The notes beneath the pieces were generated by a model. That model was not told where the DNA came from. It searched no databases and worked only from the letters and a program-made list of their open reading frames with translations. Positions 11,341 to 23,799 of a stretch of DNA of 64,000 bases are shown here, in pieces (within the stretch, counting starts at the first letter, position 1; each line of letters starts with the position of its first letter). The DNA comes from Reticulitermes lucifugus (lineage: Eukaryota > Arthropoda > Insecta > Blattodea > Rhinotermitidae), in assembly GCA_026260175.1 (NCBI GenBank), contig JAKCWW010000075.1, forward strand, positions 79,043-143,042, written 5' to 3'. The translations under genes and the position numbers were made by a program.

Positions 11341-13490
11341 CTGAAACACAGTGATGTTGGCATAAATTGACGCAAAGACATGGAAAGATCCTGAAATGTA
11401 AATAACATATGAGGTCCTGTGGGCTATGAATGTTCATATTACAGCCTTCTTGGTTATGACACGAACGCTGAAGATGGAGGCAGTATGTTCTTTCGACACG
11501 ATAGCGCATGTATACCTACAAGACTACCACGCGATACCAAGTCAGGAGACCACGTCTGAAACTCTGTGAGCCTTCTAGTGTGCCAGTAGTGTAATTTAAG
11601 ACACAGTTGTGATAAATAAAGAAGTAAAAATAATGGTAAAGCTCAAGGACATCAGGATAGATGTGCAACGTAAGTTATATACACAGACAAATTAATACAG
11701 AAATGAGGAAACCAACTGGATATGCTGATATCACTAGCAGTTACCATGGTCCACGTTATGTGAAGGGACTTCAGATTCTTAGAACAACACATTTTCAGAT
11801 ATAATGATTAATGTAAAACTATAATTTTTGTTCAAGCGTCCCTCTAATTTTATAGGCCTATATGAGTACAGAAGCCAGTGATATAGGCGTACATTTGTTT
11901 CATTCACTCTTAATGTCTGATAGCTGGCGTTGGTCATCGACCGGCTTTGACGCAATATTCCATAACACATATGCATACTTTCACATCCTTCATAATTATG
12001 ACAGCTAGTTGTGGAGGCCTGTGTATTTTTTTTATCCATACGGCTTGTGGTGCTAACTGACGACGCGAAAGTTGTGGAAATCTTTTAAATAACGCAGTAC
12101 CTAACAAGGCCGTTGTTTTTCACCATTGTTCTCCTGTACGACATGCTTTGAACCATTTTCATCTATGTTTTAGTGTTAAGGAGAGGCATAGAGGAAGGGG
12201 AAAGGAAGGGGAGAATAACGATAATATGGGCAAGGAAAGAATGAGGTAAGGATGTAGAGGGACGTAGGTGCATATGCCCGTTAATAAAAAAGTATTTTCT
12301 TTGAATTATCAAGAGTCAGTACACTGATTTTAATGTAAATGAAGCTACGGGTAATGCCTGACTTAGGGCTGATGTTCTCACGACTGTGAGTACTGAGATT
12401 ACGGTCTTATTTTACGTGACGCCTCAAGATATGGTACCTACGTATCGCGTACCTGAGATGCTGCGTCGCATTCCGAAGGCCATACCCTTTCTATAATTCT
12501 ACGTGAATTTTTAGGCGAGGTCCTTAAGCATGTGCCGAAATCATCTATTAACTTCGTCATGTCTGTCCTTCCATTCTATCTTTCCGCACCGAACAAACCA
12601 ACAATTCAATACTGGCGATTTTTACTAAATTTTTCAATAAATTTTAACTTTGTTTAAAATGTGGCAAAGGCAACAGGCATTTTGCATGAAGACTTACTTA
12701 CGTTTATCATACTACCTCGTCATTTAGGACGTAAGCACAATAAACCTGTTGCTAACGTAGGAAAAAAAGGCGTCATGTTTTATAAATCTGTTGCTAAGAT
12801 GTGGAGGGAACTTCTCCCACACGTCCATGTGTTATAATTCTTTCACAAAGATACATGTAAAACGTACGAAACCACATTTAGGTGTTGGTATGTTCAGTGT
12901 TTCTCTTGAACACTTTCACTAATTCAATATCTGTGGACAATAATAGAGTGAATGAGCGTGTAAGATTACGCTGCGCGGGAAGTTCATATCTTGTTCTTTA
13001 TGGGCGCGAAACAAACCTGGTTTCTCACTTTGAAAGAATAAACCCTTTAAGAAAGGCGTAACACTAAGATATAAAAACCAGATCTTTTGTTTGGTCTTAT
13101 CGCTCTACCTATTAAGTATTCTAAGCTTGTTTTACTCGTAGTAAGGCCGAGGAACTCAGATGTGAAGGACAGACACACAGGAATTCCGAAGCTCAAATAT
13201 CCGGTGAGGGCGTCGATTTTCTATACACCCCGTTCTGTGGCTCGTTTCGTCTATCATTGCTATCTTCTGCCTTATATAGAAAGGGTTTACGAGCCTCTAC
13301 CCACTCAAGCCGCTCTCATCTCAGAATGGTAACATCACGGTAAGAAATACACACATTGTTTTTATCGTTACCATCCTTCAGTCAGCTCACAAAATACTTG
13401 TGTCTCCTTTGCCCAGCCCTTCCGTCTGTATTTGACGATTGGCAGTTTTTTGGTTGGGAGCCAAATTTTATGGTGAAGGGGCAGTAGCTA
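11341..13490. other. Upstream intron of the hamlet-like gene (minus strand)
   Basis: Immediately 5' of the zinc-finger exon on the minus strand. The acceptor TTTCAG ends at 11341; the pyrimidine tract before it is weak. Nothing else is recognised except a purine-rich patch near 12180-12270. Confidence 0.6.
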
Positions 13491-13499
13491 AGGTTGCAT

Positions 13500-13690
13500 A
13501 GTGACTGGACTGTGGCCACTGTACCGAGGAATCGTATTTCAATATTTAGCAGAAGAAAAAGATTTTTCTCCTTTCCAAAGCCTCGAGACCGGGTATGGGC
13601 TCCACCAAGCTTTCTATTCAATTAGGATCGCCGAGTTTTTCCCCAGGCCGTGAAGCTGACTACTCGCCTTCGTCTAGTGGTGAACGCAAC
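13500..13690 (+). mobile_element. Decayed SINE1 copy
   Basis: It aligns by eye with the middle of the intact SINE1 copies at 37.9 and 40.5 kb: a degraded B-box region (GAGGAATCG), then an AGACCGG-like block, a CTCCACCAAGC-like block, and a TTTTTCCCC-like block in place of the CCCGG-GTAAAG segment. It is strongly diverged, so an old insertion. Confidence 0.5.
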
Positions 13691-14648
13691 GATACTTAGA
13701 GCTGTAAATTAAACTGTCCCATATGCCTCCATGGTGGGGTGCTTAATTAAGTACCGGGGAGGGCTTAGCAGCTTTACATTTGTTCCACAGTAATCTGCGA
13801 GCTGCTCTCATTTTTTTCAACATGAACACAAATGCACCTCTCTGAATCTACCAAAAAACTTGACATTTTTACGCCTGCTTTTATGTCGCTAGGAAATGAT
13901 CTCAACTCGTCTACAGGTAAAATTGACTTATCACGTTGTGCGGTAAAGCCTTACTATGTCACTTAAGCACATTTTAAATGCTTTTAAAAGTTGACAATCT
14001 TAATGATAGTTTAGCCGCCTACCAGATTCTTAAGATGCTATTCACAAAGAAATATATTTAGCCCTTTAAAACAGTGATAACCCTATGAACCACATTATTT
14101 ACGGTTGAAACTTCGTTTCATCTGCAAAAATTATGTACGTTTTCCTTACGACTTTCTGAAAAATCGCGATTATTTTCCTAAATAACGTGAAAACTTCATA
14201 TTTAAACGGAAATGCTTTTCTTTTTCTGTGAAATAAGAACTAAGTATTAAATATTTTTCCGATTAACTGCATGTGTAAAAGGTTTAAACGCGTGCCCTGC
14301 ATTTTACAAGGCCTTAGAAATTATTGCATCTGTCTAAAGACTTTCACTTTGCTCTGTGTTCCATACTGTAAAACACGGCGCTACACAATTAATTATGTTT
14401 ATAGTTTACAAATTTACAATTGTATTTCGGGAAAATACTGGCCTAATACATGAATTTATTATCTGAGTCCTCTGTTGAATATATCATTCGAATCTGATGT
14501 ACACTTACACTAGTTTCATATCGTCGCGCATGTGGGAGGATTATTGACTACTAGGAATCCCAAGCAGAACTCATACAGCCTACTTCCTTAGCGCTCATGT
14601 GTGAGATTCTACATATTTTGTAGTAAATGTGAAAAGCAAAGACAATCC

Positions 14649-14880
14649 TGTCCCCGCCATGAAGGCATGTAGGGGCAGCAGAAATGTAGCTCCACACATT
14701 TTTAACCTTGGCACTAGAGAGAATTGAGTGGTCAGTTTCATATCCCGACTGCTTTACCCCCGGGAAAGAAACCCAGTACCCACTGAGTGAGACGCTGGGT
14801 GGTCTCCAGAGCCGGTCTGGATGGTTTTGCAGAAGAGAAAATATTTTGGTCCTGCTGGAATTCGAACCCCGGAAATATTT
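14649..14880 (-). mobile_element. SINE1 copy, lacking the tRNA head beyond the B box
   Basis: Reverse orientation. From left it shows the 3' end (TGTCCCCGCCATGAAGGC), the AACCTTGGCACTAGA block, GCTTTACCCCCGGGAAAGAA, AGTACCCACTGAG, AGAGCCGGTCTGGATG and an inverted B box (ATTCGAACCCCGG). The 5' end stops just past the B box, so the A-box part is missing or unrecognisable. Confidence 0.85.
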
Positions 14881-16420
14881 AATAGTATTATTACTGTTGT
14901 TTTATTTAAATTTATTTCAACACTTTCTTATGCAAGTATGTCTGTTCTGTGTATGTAACATTTTGCGGATATACCATAAAATATTTCATAATCACCATGT
15001 CGCTACTTTTTGATTTACACGAAGAGTAGATCATACGTCATGAATAAGGATGTTTATGCTCTAACTGCGCGTCAAATTTTACGCGACTAGTTAGAACATT
15101 TCCTTAATTACCGCGGCGAAAGCAACGCTAAAGGAAATTTTCTCACGGGCAAGACTTTGTTAATGTACATTCTCCTAAGACAGCACTTTCACTCATAGAA
15201 GTTCTATATTTTCAAAAATGCCGTACCGTAAACAATTTTAGGCTTCGTGAATAAATGGCACCAGTATCGCTCCGGCCTCACAAGTTCGTTTTTGTGTATG
15301 CATTGTCAGAATACGAACTAAAACTCGGGCAGGACCGCTTCCTGCACATTCTCTACAATTAATTTATTGCACAGAATTTCTAGAGCTCTACGCCAATTGA
15401 ACTTATTGTGAGTGACCTATAATATTACGTGTATTACGAACAAATATAAATGAAGCAAATACTGGACCTACCCAATGGTCTTCGATTAAATTTATTAGTA
15501 GAGATTTACGGTAGAATTATTTGAACAAACTATGCTGTGTTTTGTTACACGAAAATCAAATCAACATTAATTGTATAAGAACTTACACACCATGTACGTT
15601 ACCTATATAGTTAAGAACTTGAAATTTAACGTAAGAATTTAACTACTGACGACGCAATAAAACGGCAGTTATGGCGAAAAATGTTCGATAATCAGTAACC
15701 GGTGGACGACTGGAAAACTGATAGATTTTTCGTTGTACCTTAAATTTAGCGAAACACAAATACCTAAATGTGTGTATTAATAAGACATATCAATTCTTTA
15801 TTATAATTGGAAGCAATATAATTTTATTTGAAATAAAAGACCTTAAAGGATCTGAGGTTTAATGAGTGGAATTGTTCGTGCAAATTTGGTTTATTCAACG
15901 AAGTTATCAGCAGCACAAATGTATCTATGAAAAGTTAATGTTTGCAGAACTTAACTTAGGAACCACCGTGTAAAGGAACGCATCTTAGAGTGAAGTTAAG
16001 AGCATTATAATGTTTCTCGTGACGGATGGCACAGAGGAATCTGAATGCAGAACAGTATCTGTATCTTCAGCAGTGACAGATCTCCGAATGATGCAAATAC
16101 AGACCCTCGAGTCAGTTTATCCTCTTGTGAATACCTGCAATTGAATGTCAGTCCATTTAGGCAGACACATTACACAGCTGCTTCTGCCGCGACCGGCAAT
16201 GTCATGGTTTTGCCATTAATTATCTCGTGATGGCCTGCGGATGCTGATGCTCTAAACAGTCACGTTTCTTCTGAAGACTTGCGCATCATACGGCGGCAGG
16301 TTCGGAATTAATCTTACAATCTCTGCGTATCAGAAATTATTGGCTGTTGAGTCACCTGTATAAGTTCTGAGGGTTTCTGACCCTGGTGCCAACATACATC
16401 GCTCATAAACTGTCTGGTAG
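14881..16420. other. Gene-free stretch
   Basis: AT-rich sequence with no supported gene, repeat or RNA feature. Confidence 0.5.
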
Positions 16421-16423
16421 CAG

Positions 16424-16790
16424 AACACTTCAGTTCAACAGTGCTAATACCAAAGCGCGCCATTGGGCAAACTCATCCTTTCCATTGATAGGCTATCCCA
16501 TTTTCACAACACACGTACTTAAAATCCATTCTGCCAATTAATTAAATAACTCCCTTGAACAAGAATCCGAAAACTCAACAACGCTGATATGAGAACCAGC
16601 CAGCCAGTGGGCACGATTCCAAGTTCCATCCACATCCTATGTTCGAAGTCTCGTGTCTTAAGGTCCAGTTCACTGACTCACTTCCCAGTAGCAGACCCGA
16701 AGTTTGATTAACGCTACTAAGAGAATCACCCTTTTTTACACAATCCTGAATTCCATCCACCTCCCATGTTTATAACTTATCTTCCTAAAA
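16424..16790. repeat. Tandem repeat, about 130-bp unit, site 1
   Basis: About three diverged units. Landmarks recur: GGTAGCAGAACAC (16430) and AGTAGCAGACCCGAAG (16691), 2 x about 131 bp apart; GATTCCAAGTTCCATCCAC (16614) and ATCCTGAATTCCATCCACC (16743), about 129 bp apart. The same landmarks occur at 23.36-23.79 kb, so this is a satellite-like family with at least two sites. Confidence 0.5.
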
Positions 16791-16949
16791 CACTTCTTTC
16801 AACCTTCTCGGCCATCAATTTGGGCAAGTGTCAAGAAAAAATGGAAGAAATATTTCCCCTCCACACTGCTGTTTCCGTATTGTCTCCACTGTGCGATTTA
16901 CATATCCAGTCCATTGTAGCCTAGATCTTTCGTGGCCTAATAACAGTAG

Positions 16950-17245
16950 GTAAGGTAAAGCATCCGTGCAAGCCATAAAAGCATATAAGGGACAGGAATT
17001 GTAGCGTCATTCACTCTTAACGTCGGTATTTTAGATGGAGGTAAGTTGTCAGCTTTAAACCATGAGAGATTTACCCCCAGAAATAGCGTCTACGGTACCC
17101 ACTGAATGGCAGGATTGCTGAGTCTCAGGTGTGGAATCTTTGGATAAGGCATGAATCCCTTTCCTCTGAAGGAGACCGAACCACATTTCCTCCGACCTAC
17201 AGTCTGTATCAAACGTAATATACTGACTAGCTACCGGGCTAACTA
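16950..17245 (-). mobile_element. Decayed SINE1 copy
   Basis: Reverse orientation. It retains the GCAAGCCATAAAAGCATATAAG 3'-end pattern in degraded form, a TTAACGTCGGTA block, TTTACCCCCAGAAATAG, GGTACCCACTGAATGG and a degraded head ending near CTAGCTACCGG. It is older than the 14.6 kb copy. Confidence 0.6.
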
Positions 17246-18731
17246 ACAACACTAGGTGGTCTGTACATATCAGGTGGTTCTCCTACGTACGTTTACAAAT
17301 TTTTAACTTAATTCAGACCACTTCCTCAGACCTTTGCATTCATACACCTGTAAACGAGCTGAGCTTAAATCCCAACCGAAGAACGGCCGTTGGAGGCCTT
17401 TCGCAATCTATTGTCATGAAAAGAGTTATGACGTTTTAAAGTGGGCACGACAGTTGATTACACAGTTATATTTATTGTAGGCCTGATCTGTATAATGTTC
17501 TGAAACAAAAATCTTCGAAGTAGAATAAAAAGATTCCTTTCCAGTTCGTAGGCCATGTCCGTTACAAAGGTACATCGGTTAATGTTTTTTATCAGGAGAC
17601 AGTTGCTAATTATTCTGAGTATCATGGGAACACACAGCCTATACATGTTGTGGGCAGAATGCAGGGTTCGTAAATGTTCAAGAAGATGATAGATGTTTTA
17701 GACGTTAAGTAGCACGTGATTAATAGAGTGTCATGAAATGAACAACAAAAACAAACTGCTGGACTATCCAGTCTCTCACTTTCACGACAGATCATAATTT
17801 CTCTATTTGCCTCTGATTACACAGAAGGTAAAGACGTGGGTAAGATTGTAACATTTTTATCAGAATAAAACTCTTAATGTAGTACACACTTACGTTTTGT
17901 TTCTTAGTCTTTATTGTGTAACATCACACATTCGTAAAGATTATTGCACTTACATATATTTCCTGTTTTAGTATAGGCTAATACGTATGTATGTATGTCA
18001 GGTCACTGGTTGAGTTAATGAAATTTCAAATCAATTGTAAATAAAAATGCAAAGGACAACAATGTTACAGACGTCTGTGTTTCACTTTGAGGCTCAAATT
18101 GCTAATATATGACATTATAAATGTCAGTGCTGTACTCCGTTTCCCTTTACATTTACTGGTCTATCTTCGATAGAAAGAAAGGTTTATTTATTTTCGAATA
18201 CTTTATAGGACACGACATTTGGATGAAGTCATTGGCGATGTTTTGTTCTGTTGCTTCTAAAATAATGTTCCCCTAAAACCTTTAAACTTTAGAACCAGTG
18301 ATAAGGTTTTCATGCGTAGGAACCACATGGACCTGTTTGGGCATGCAAATGTTTCTGCTATAGTCTATCTGAAATGTATTACAGTTTAGTTTGGATGATG
18401 AAGACAAGTAGAGAGTTTTATTTTTATTGCACAAATAGTCAGAGCTTGGGTGTTGTTCTTGTAAAAGCCATCGCTTCTATTTCAGCAAGGGTTGGGCAAA
18501 AGAATGGAGGGAAAAATTGGCTTCTTCTGGAGGCGTCTTCTTTGACAACCATTTAAAGGACGGTAACTATCTGCTTTAACATTCAGCTCTTTGCATATTG
18601 CCCAAATAATTAAGCCTATATGTGTTGCGTATAATTTTCGAATTCAACAGTGAGTTTTTTTCTTTCAAGTTACAGCATTAACTGCGTATCCCAGTCCATT
18701 TCTGTGAGTTCGGGACTCAATTTTTGTGTTC

Positions 18732-18771
18732 GTATATATACATATATATATAGTATATATATTTTTTAAAT
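18732..18771. repeat. TA-rich microsatellite
   Basis: An imperfect TATATA/CATATA run followed by poly-T. Confidence 0.8.
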
Positions 18772-19319
18772 TAAAGATTAAAAGGGATATTTTTGAATTC
18801 ATGGCAAAAATTTCTCTCTCTTTTTTGTTGTTTAATGATGCTCTATGAACTTAATTTGGATGTATCAGGTTCATCGTAAATACGTAATTGAATTGATATC
18901 GAAGAACACCTCAACAACATTTGTAACTTTTCGTGACCGGTGGAGTGTAGTGTGCACTAAACCACCGGACATGCATTATACCACGCTACAGGACGAGGTC
19001 GACGTAGATCAAACACATGCTTGTATACATGGCCAATGACCAGCTTAACATTTTTTAGAAAATGATTATATGTTTTAAATTTCAAGGTTGAATCTTGAAA
19101 AACTATTTGTATATAATTTATACTCTGTGTTATATGGCATATTTGCTTATAATCACTGTTTCAGACAAATACTTATTTTGCTCTTAATTTTTGGTTTTAT
19201 AGTTTTCTGGATCTAGGCCTATACATTTTAATATTGTGAGCTGCGTGAGCTCTTCTTTTATAAAGCGAACTGTTGTGTATTTGTATGCCGTAGATGCATG
19301 TGACACTTTGATGAACGCC

Positions 19320-19412
19320 CCCCCCTGAAGATGGCAATTTGTTCACCGAAACTTATGTAGGGGTATAAATACATCTTACTCTGTTATAATATTGTGCATT
19401 AGTTGGCTTTAA
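19320..19412 (+). repeat. Dispersed repeat end with GAAGATGG motif
   Basis: It shares CCCCTGAAGATGG, a CACCGAAA-like block, TAGGGGTAT and TGTGCATTAGTTGG in the same order with the minus strand of 32963-33065. It is probably the 3' end of a dispersed retroelement; the class is not determined. Confidence 0.6.
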
Positions 19413-20299
19413 CTTAACTCATGATAAAAAAACGCACGGTACATACAACATAAAACTTTTGTAAGGTTTTTCTACCTCAAAGAGAACGTTCTAAGTTACA
19501 GGAGCCAACCGGTTAATAATATTTAAGTGATACTCACTGCATTTTCTGAGAATCAATCTGAGAACATAAATATGTTGCGAGGGCAATATGCAGAACTTCT
19601 TAATTTGTACGAATGTGGTGCATATAGTAAGCATTCTCTTCTGAAGGATTAAATAAGCACTAGAGGGCATGCGATATGAGGCGGCCCTACGGATTGAGGT
19701 TGGGTGAAAGGCTAATGTTTCCAGGTTGTAAAATGAAACTAATGTATTATGAATGGTTCAAACAGAGATCATACAAGAGTTCATACGTACTTTGGCATGA
19801 CCTAAGTTACGCGGTTTAAATCTAGGCTAGATTGTCGTCTATCCTGACTGAGACTTCCCACTGTTTACCTCAGTCCCTCCAAGGAAATGCCTGAATAGAA
19901 CAATCATACTGGCTACGACTGCAAGCACCCAAATCCCTGCCTGTGCACGACTGACATTTTCTCCGCTTTGCTCAACACTAAGTGTCCTGTGTAGTACAAA
20001 CATAATTATTTATTCTTTTAAGTAATTGACTTTGCTTATTGTATAAAAAACTTTTGACTACTGATTGAGTGAGCTGAAAGTTATTAATAGAGTCTCTACT
20101 CGACACACAAGACCAGGCGAACTCTAAGTAAGCAAAAATATTAAAAAAGCATTAAATCTAACCAAATAATGTACATGCGGAATGGCACAATGAGTTTAAT
20201 AGTCATAGTATTAATAACGCCAAATGTTTGGTGTAAATGATAAATAACTCATGTAATGGGAAGGTTAAAAGCAAAGGATTCGGAATCATTAATATTCAT

Positions 20300-20455
20300 T
20301 ACTTAGTTGTCTCGCAAGAGTCCATAGACTCTTCCAAAACGATTTCTCTAGAGACTAAAATTTAATGTTCCCGCATTCAAGTTCCAGCATTTCCTCTTTT
20401 TCTTAACATCATACACTAGCTGCTTACCTCTTCTTCCTCGTCTCCCCGTCCCTTA
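20300..20455 (-). mobile_element. LINE 3'-end remnant
   Basis: On the minus strand it reads GAGGAAGAAGAGGTAAGCAG and TTTGGAAGAGTCTATGGAC. Both match the LINE 3' coding end at 50.8-50.95 kb (AGGAAGAAGACATAAGCAGC; TAGGAAGAGGCTATGGACC). It is 5' truncated and its frame is broken. Confidence 0.55.
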
Positions 20456-22900
20456 AAACGTTTCTTGAATAATGATTAAATTAATTTGTGTCTCTCTGTT
20501 TGGAACAGCCTAATAAAATTTGGCTGAAATTTTCTTATTTTATTATCTGTCACCATTTACATATGTTAAAAAATATCTGTTGGTAAATTCATGTAACTGT
20601 GTGAAAACTTCTCGTATACTTCTGCAAAATAAGACATTTAAGATATGTTTAAAACCAATATTTTCAACCTGCGGCGTGATATGTTGAGTGGATTACGTAT
20701 TTGTTGCAACTCTAGCGCTGCTAACCTAAGCAGCTACACAACCACTGAGATCAAACACGTCGAATCTTAAACGGAAAAATTTCGTACCCATCACACTCAT
20801 TATTGTGTACGAAGCAGAAAATGTACACGTGCAACATTCTTCTCCTATAAAAATGATCACCATAAAAACCTAACCTCAGTAAATTGAAAAGTTATATAAC
20901 GACAGCCCCTCCGACTGCTAGCATGCATAAGGACAGGTAAGACAGAGATAACCTGTTTGTCGGGCAGAATAATCCAGATTAGACCTTCAGTTTCAGTCCT
21001 GACAAATCAATTATACAGCGCATGAAACAATCTGACGTCACTATATTTTAAGTTAAAAGGGCTGCTCTTCGGTGTTTCTGCAGTGTAAGAAGGGTACTGT
21101 TTCGGAACTCTTGTCCAACAATGAATGGATCAGGTTGTTACACACAAACCAAGCGTTGTGCTTGTTTCTGTGTGTATGTTGGTTGGATCCTCTCATTTGT
21201 ATATACGAATTACGTCAAATCTATGAAAGAAACGCTCAAAAAAGAAAGAATAAAGCAAAACAAAAATTTGTTCTGGAAAAAAGGATACTTGACATACAAG
21301 AATGAATATTATTACTGTTTGTATGAATTAAATTTTGTGCTGATTTAGAAATAATGTACCTTCCTTGCAGCTCAGATTCAAATGTATTACCTTTTTTCAG
21401 TGAAGACATGTCATACAAAAAGTTAGTGTGCTGTGCGACATAAGGTTCCTGTGCCTAATGACCAAATATTATGGGTGTGTGTAGGGGAATAGGGTTAAAG
21501 CTCCATGAACACTTATCCTGAGAAATGAATAGGATGGAGTGCCTTGGGCGCTGTATTTCGGATAAATAATTTCTTGCACCCATTGCAGGTTTAGACAAAT
21601 CCAGACCTGTCTGGATAAGACAATAAGAGACATATTCCTGATCCTTCCGGAAATCGAGTCCCGGTCCTGAAACTCGCATTCAGGATGTTCTTTAATACAC
21701 AACGCTTTCATATCAAATTTTTGAAATGGTGGAAATTTAAAAAGACAAGCTTAAAAGGAAAAATATTTGAAAAGCAGTGTGACAAGTCGTACAAAAATGA
21801 ATACTTCTCTTTTCGCTTCACCTGTAATGCCTATGGCCTCTTTCAGTGTTACAATGAGCATCAGGTTTTGGTTAACATACAGCTCTTCTTACTGGACTTT
21901 TATTGGACAGGCTGTACTGAAAGTCTGGTATATTATATTTTATCCGTTTAATAAGAAATCATCTCCTGAAACGTGGAAAATCTTGTGTAATAGAAAATTT
22001 GTAATTCCTGATACTTTCATGTTTATTTTATAGACAAGGAGGCTTTCTTATCGCATTGTCGCAGAATGCGGCTATTCTCCGTGTAATATCTAAATACAGT
22101 ACATATTATCTAAAAATCTGTAAATGAAATAACATCCGCAATAAGAAACTAAAATTTACTCTTCTAATTGCAAAGAGTTCCGAAGAGAACACTTTAAGCT
22201 TGGTCTCCTATTGCATTCATTTCTTGTCCCAAAGCATAATTCTATCTATTAGTGTTATTATTGTTGTTTTATCTTATTTTGTGAAGACCTTAGTACTAAG
22301 TACATTTTCTGTACACGTTGAAATGATCAGGAATAGCCTTAAAGACTCTTTACCATTTTCTTGTTGATGATTGTTGACTTAAAACAGTAGTTCGTAACAG
22401 ACGCTTATGTATCTCTTTACCAAACTTCATATTTGTAGCTCTGAGTATTCATCAGTTATTGCCATTAAACCGGAAGCTAAAAAGTAATTTGTATTGTTGC
22501 CAAATTATTATTTTGCCTTGTAAAAAATACTTCCACAACAGTATTCAAAACGTCATAATTTCAGTGCCGTAAAGTAAATAACACTAATTTCGCTGCAGTA
22601 CCACAATTTCTCTTATCCGGTATGTATTTATTACTGACAGTACGTAAATGAACATTACGAAAATTACATGTTTTAGTGGACTCATATTTATGCAGTTTCT
22701 CCTTAAGTTAGCTGAATGGCTCAAAATTTGAAAAGGCAGATCGATCAAACACGCGGTCAGAAGGTAATCTTTTTAGCCTAAGTTTTTGTTCTTAGGAAGG
22801 GAAGTGGTATTCAAAACACAGTTAAGAACAGTACAAAAATAGTTACACATTACTTCAGCAGCTAACGGGTACATTGACAAGAGTACAGTGACCGTGAATC
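20456..22900. other. Gene-free stretch
   Basis: No supported gene. A segment near 21525-21680 ends in a B-box-like inverted sequence (GGAAATCGAGTCCCGG) and may be a very old SINE, but the rest does not align convincingly. Confidence 0.4.
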
Positions 22901-22904
22901 TGTG

Positions 22905-23172
22905 TCTGCGCAGGCCGTGAAGGAACAGTGGGAGTAGAGGTACAGCTCCACTCTTACCTACCTTGGCACTAGATGGAGTTGATTGGTCAATTTCACGCAC
23001 AGGCCTTTTTTTCCTTAACATAGAGCCTCATGTACCAATCGGAAGCAGGATGGGTTCCAGAGCCAGTAATAATATTTTGGAGAAAACTCTCTCATACCTG
23101 CCGAGACTTGAATCCCTAATCCTCGGTCGTCCGGCCCATACTGTAGCCACTATGCCGACTACACTATCCCTG
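22905..23172 (-). mobile_element. SINE1 copy, near full length, decayed
   Basis: Reverse orientation. It carries the GCAGGCCGTGAAGG 3' end, a GTAGAGGTACAGCTCCACTC block, CCTTGGCACTAGATGGAG, an altered CTTTACC segment, and a head ending ATGCCGACTACACTATCCC, which is the inverted A-box end of SINE1 (GGGATAGCGTAGTCGG-like). Confidence 0.8.
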
Positions 23173-23359
23173 CTCCTCGTTTATGAAGCAAATTAATATC
23201 AACGTAAACTCGACACCATCTGTCCCATTATATAAGAATGACCTTGACACGTGTAAACGGAAATTCACATATGACAGAAGCAAATGTATTGCATGATTTA
23301 AAGGACAGACGTGACGGCAGGACTTCTTTAACTTGGAACATGGTAACTTAAACGGCAGG

Positions 23360-23790
23360 GGTAGCAGAACCAGAAAGTTTCACACGGCCTGCCATTGAAC
23401 ACGATCCTGAGACAATTCCTTCGGCCTGCCATCATCACAGTACCTTTAAGGTTCGTCTTGCTCCACAACTGACCGAATGGTGGCGTTGCTTGAAGATTTA
23501 CAATCACTTGCATCAGAGTCCACCACTGGACACAATCCTGAGGCAGATCCATCCTCCTCTTTTCACAACCTGTCCTCATAAGCTTCTTTTTCAGCAGCGG
23601 TGCTACGAAAGCCCACCCTTTGGAGTAATCCGGAGCGAACTCCAGCCACCTCCCATTATTACCAAAAATTTACCTAGATTTATTCTACTCGTTATGTTAT
23701 CCTGGCAGCAGAACCTGCAGGCTCAACATCCCTGACACCAAACCTCGACACTGGACAAGATTCTGAGCCGATTCTATCTACTGACCGCCT
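23360..23790. repeat. Tandem repeat, about 115-130-bp unit, site 2
   Basis: Diverged units carry repeated landmarks: ACACGATCCTGAGACAATTC (23398), ACACAATCCTGAGGCAGATC (23528), ACAAGATTCTGAGCCGATTC (23755); and GGTAGCAGAACC (23359) against GGCAGCAGAACC (23703). The same phrases occur in the 16.4-16.8 kb array. Confidence 0.5.
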
Positions 23791-23799
23791 GCACAACCA

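Larger units (their letters stand above)
17250..20295. other. Gene-free stretch
   Basis: It contains a TA-rich microsatellite (18732-18771) and a dispersed-repeat end at 19320-19412. No gene is supported. Confidence 0.5.

Noticed and set aside
21525-21680. Possible SINE with inverted B box
   Set aside because: The B-box-like sequence is there but the body does not align with any SINE in the window.
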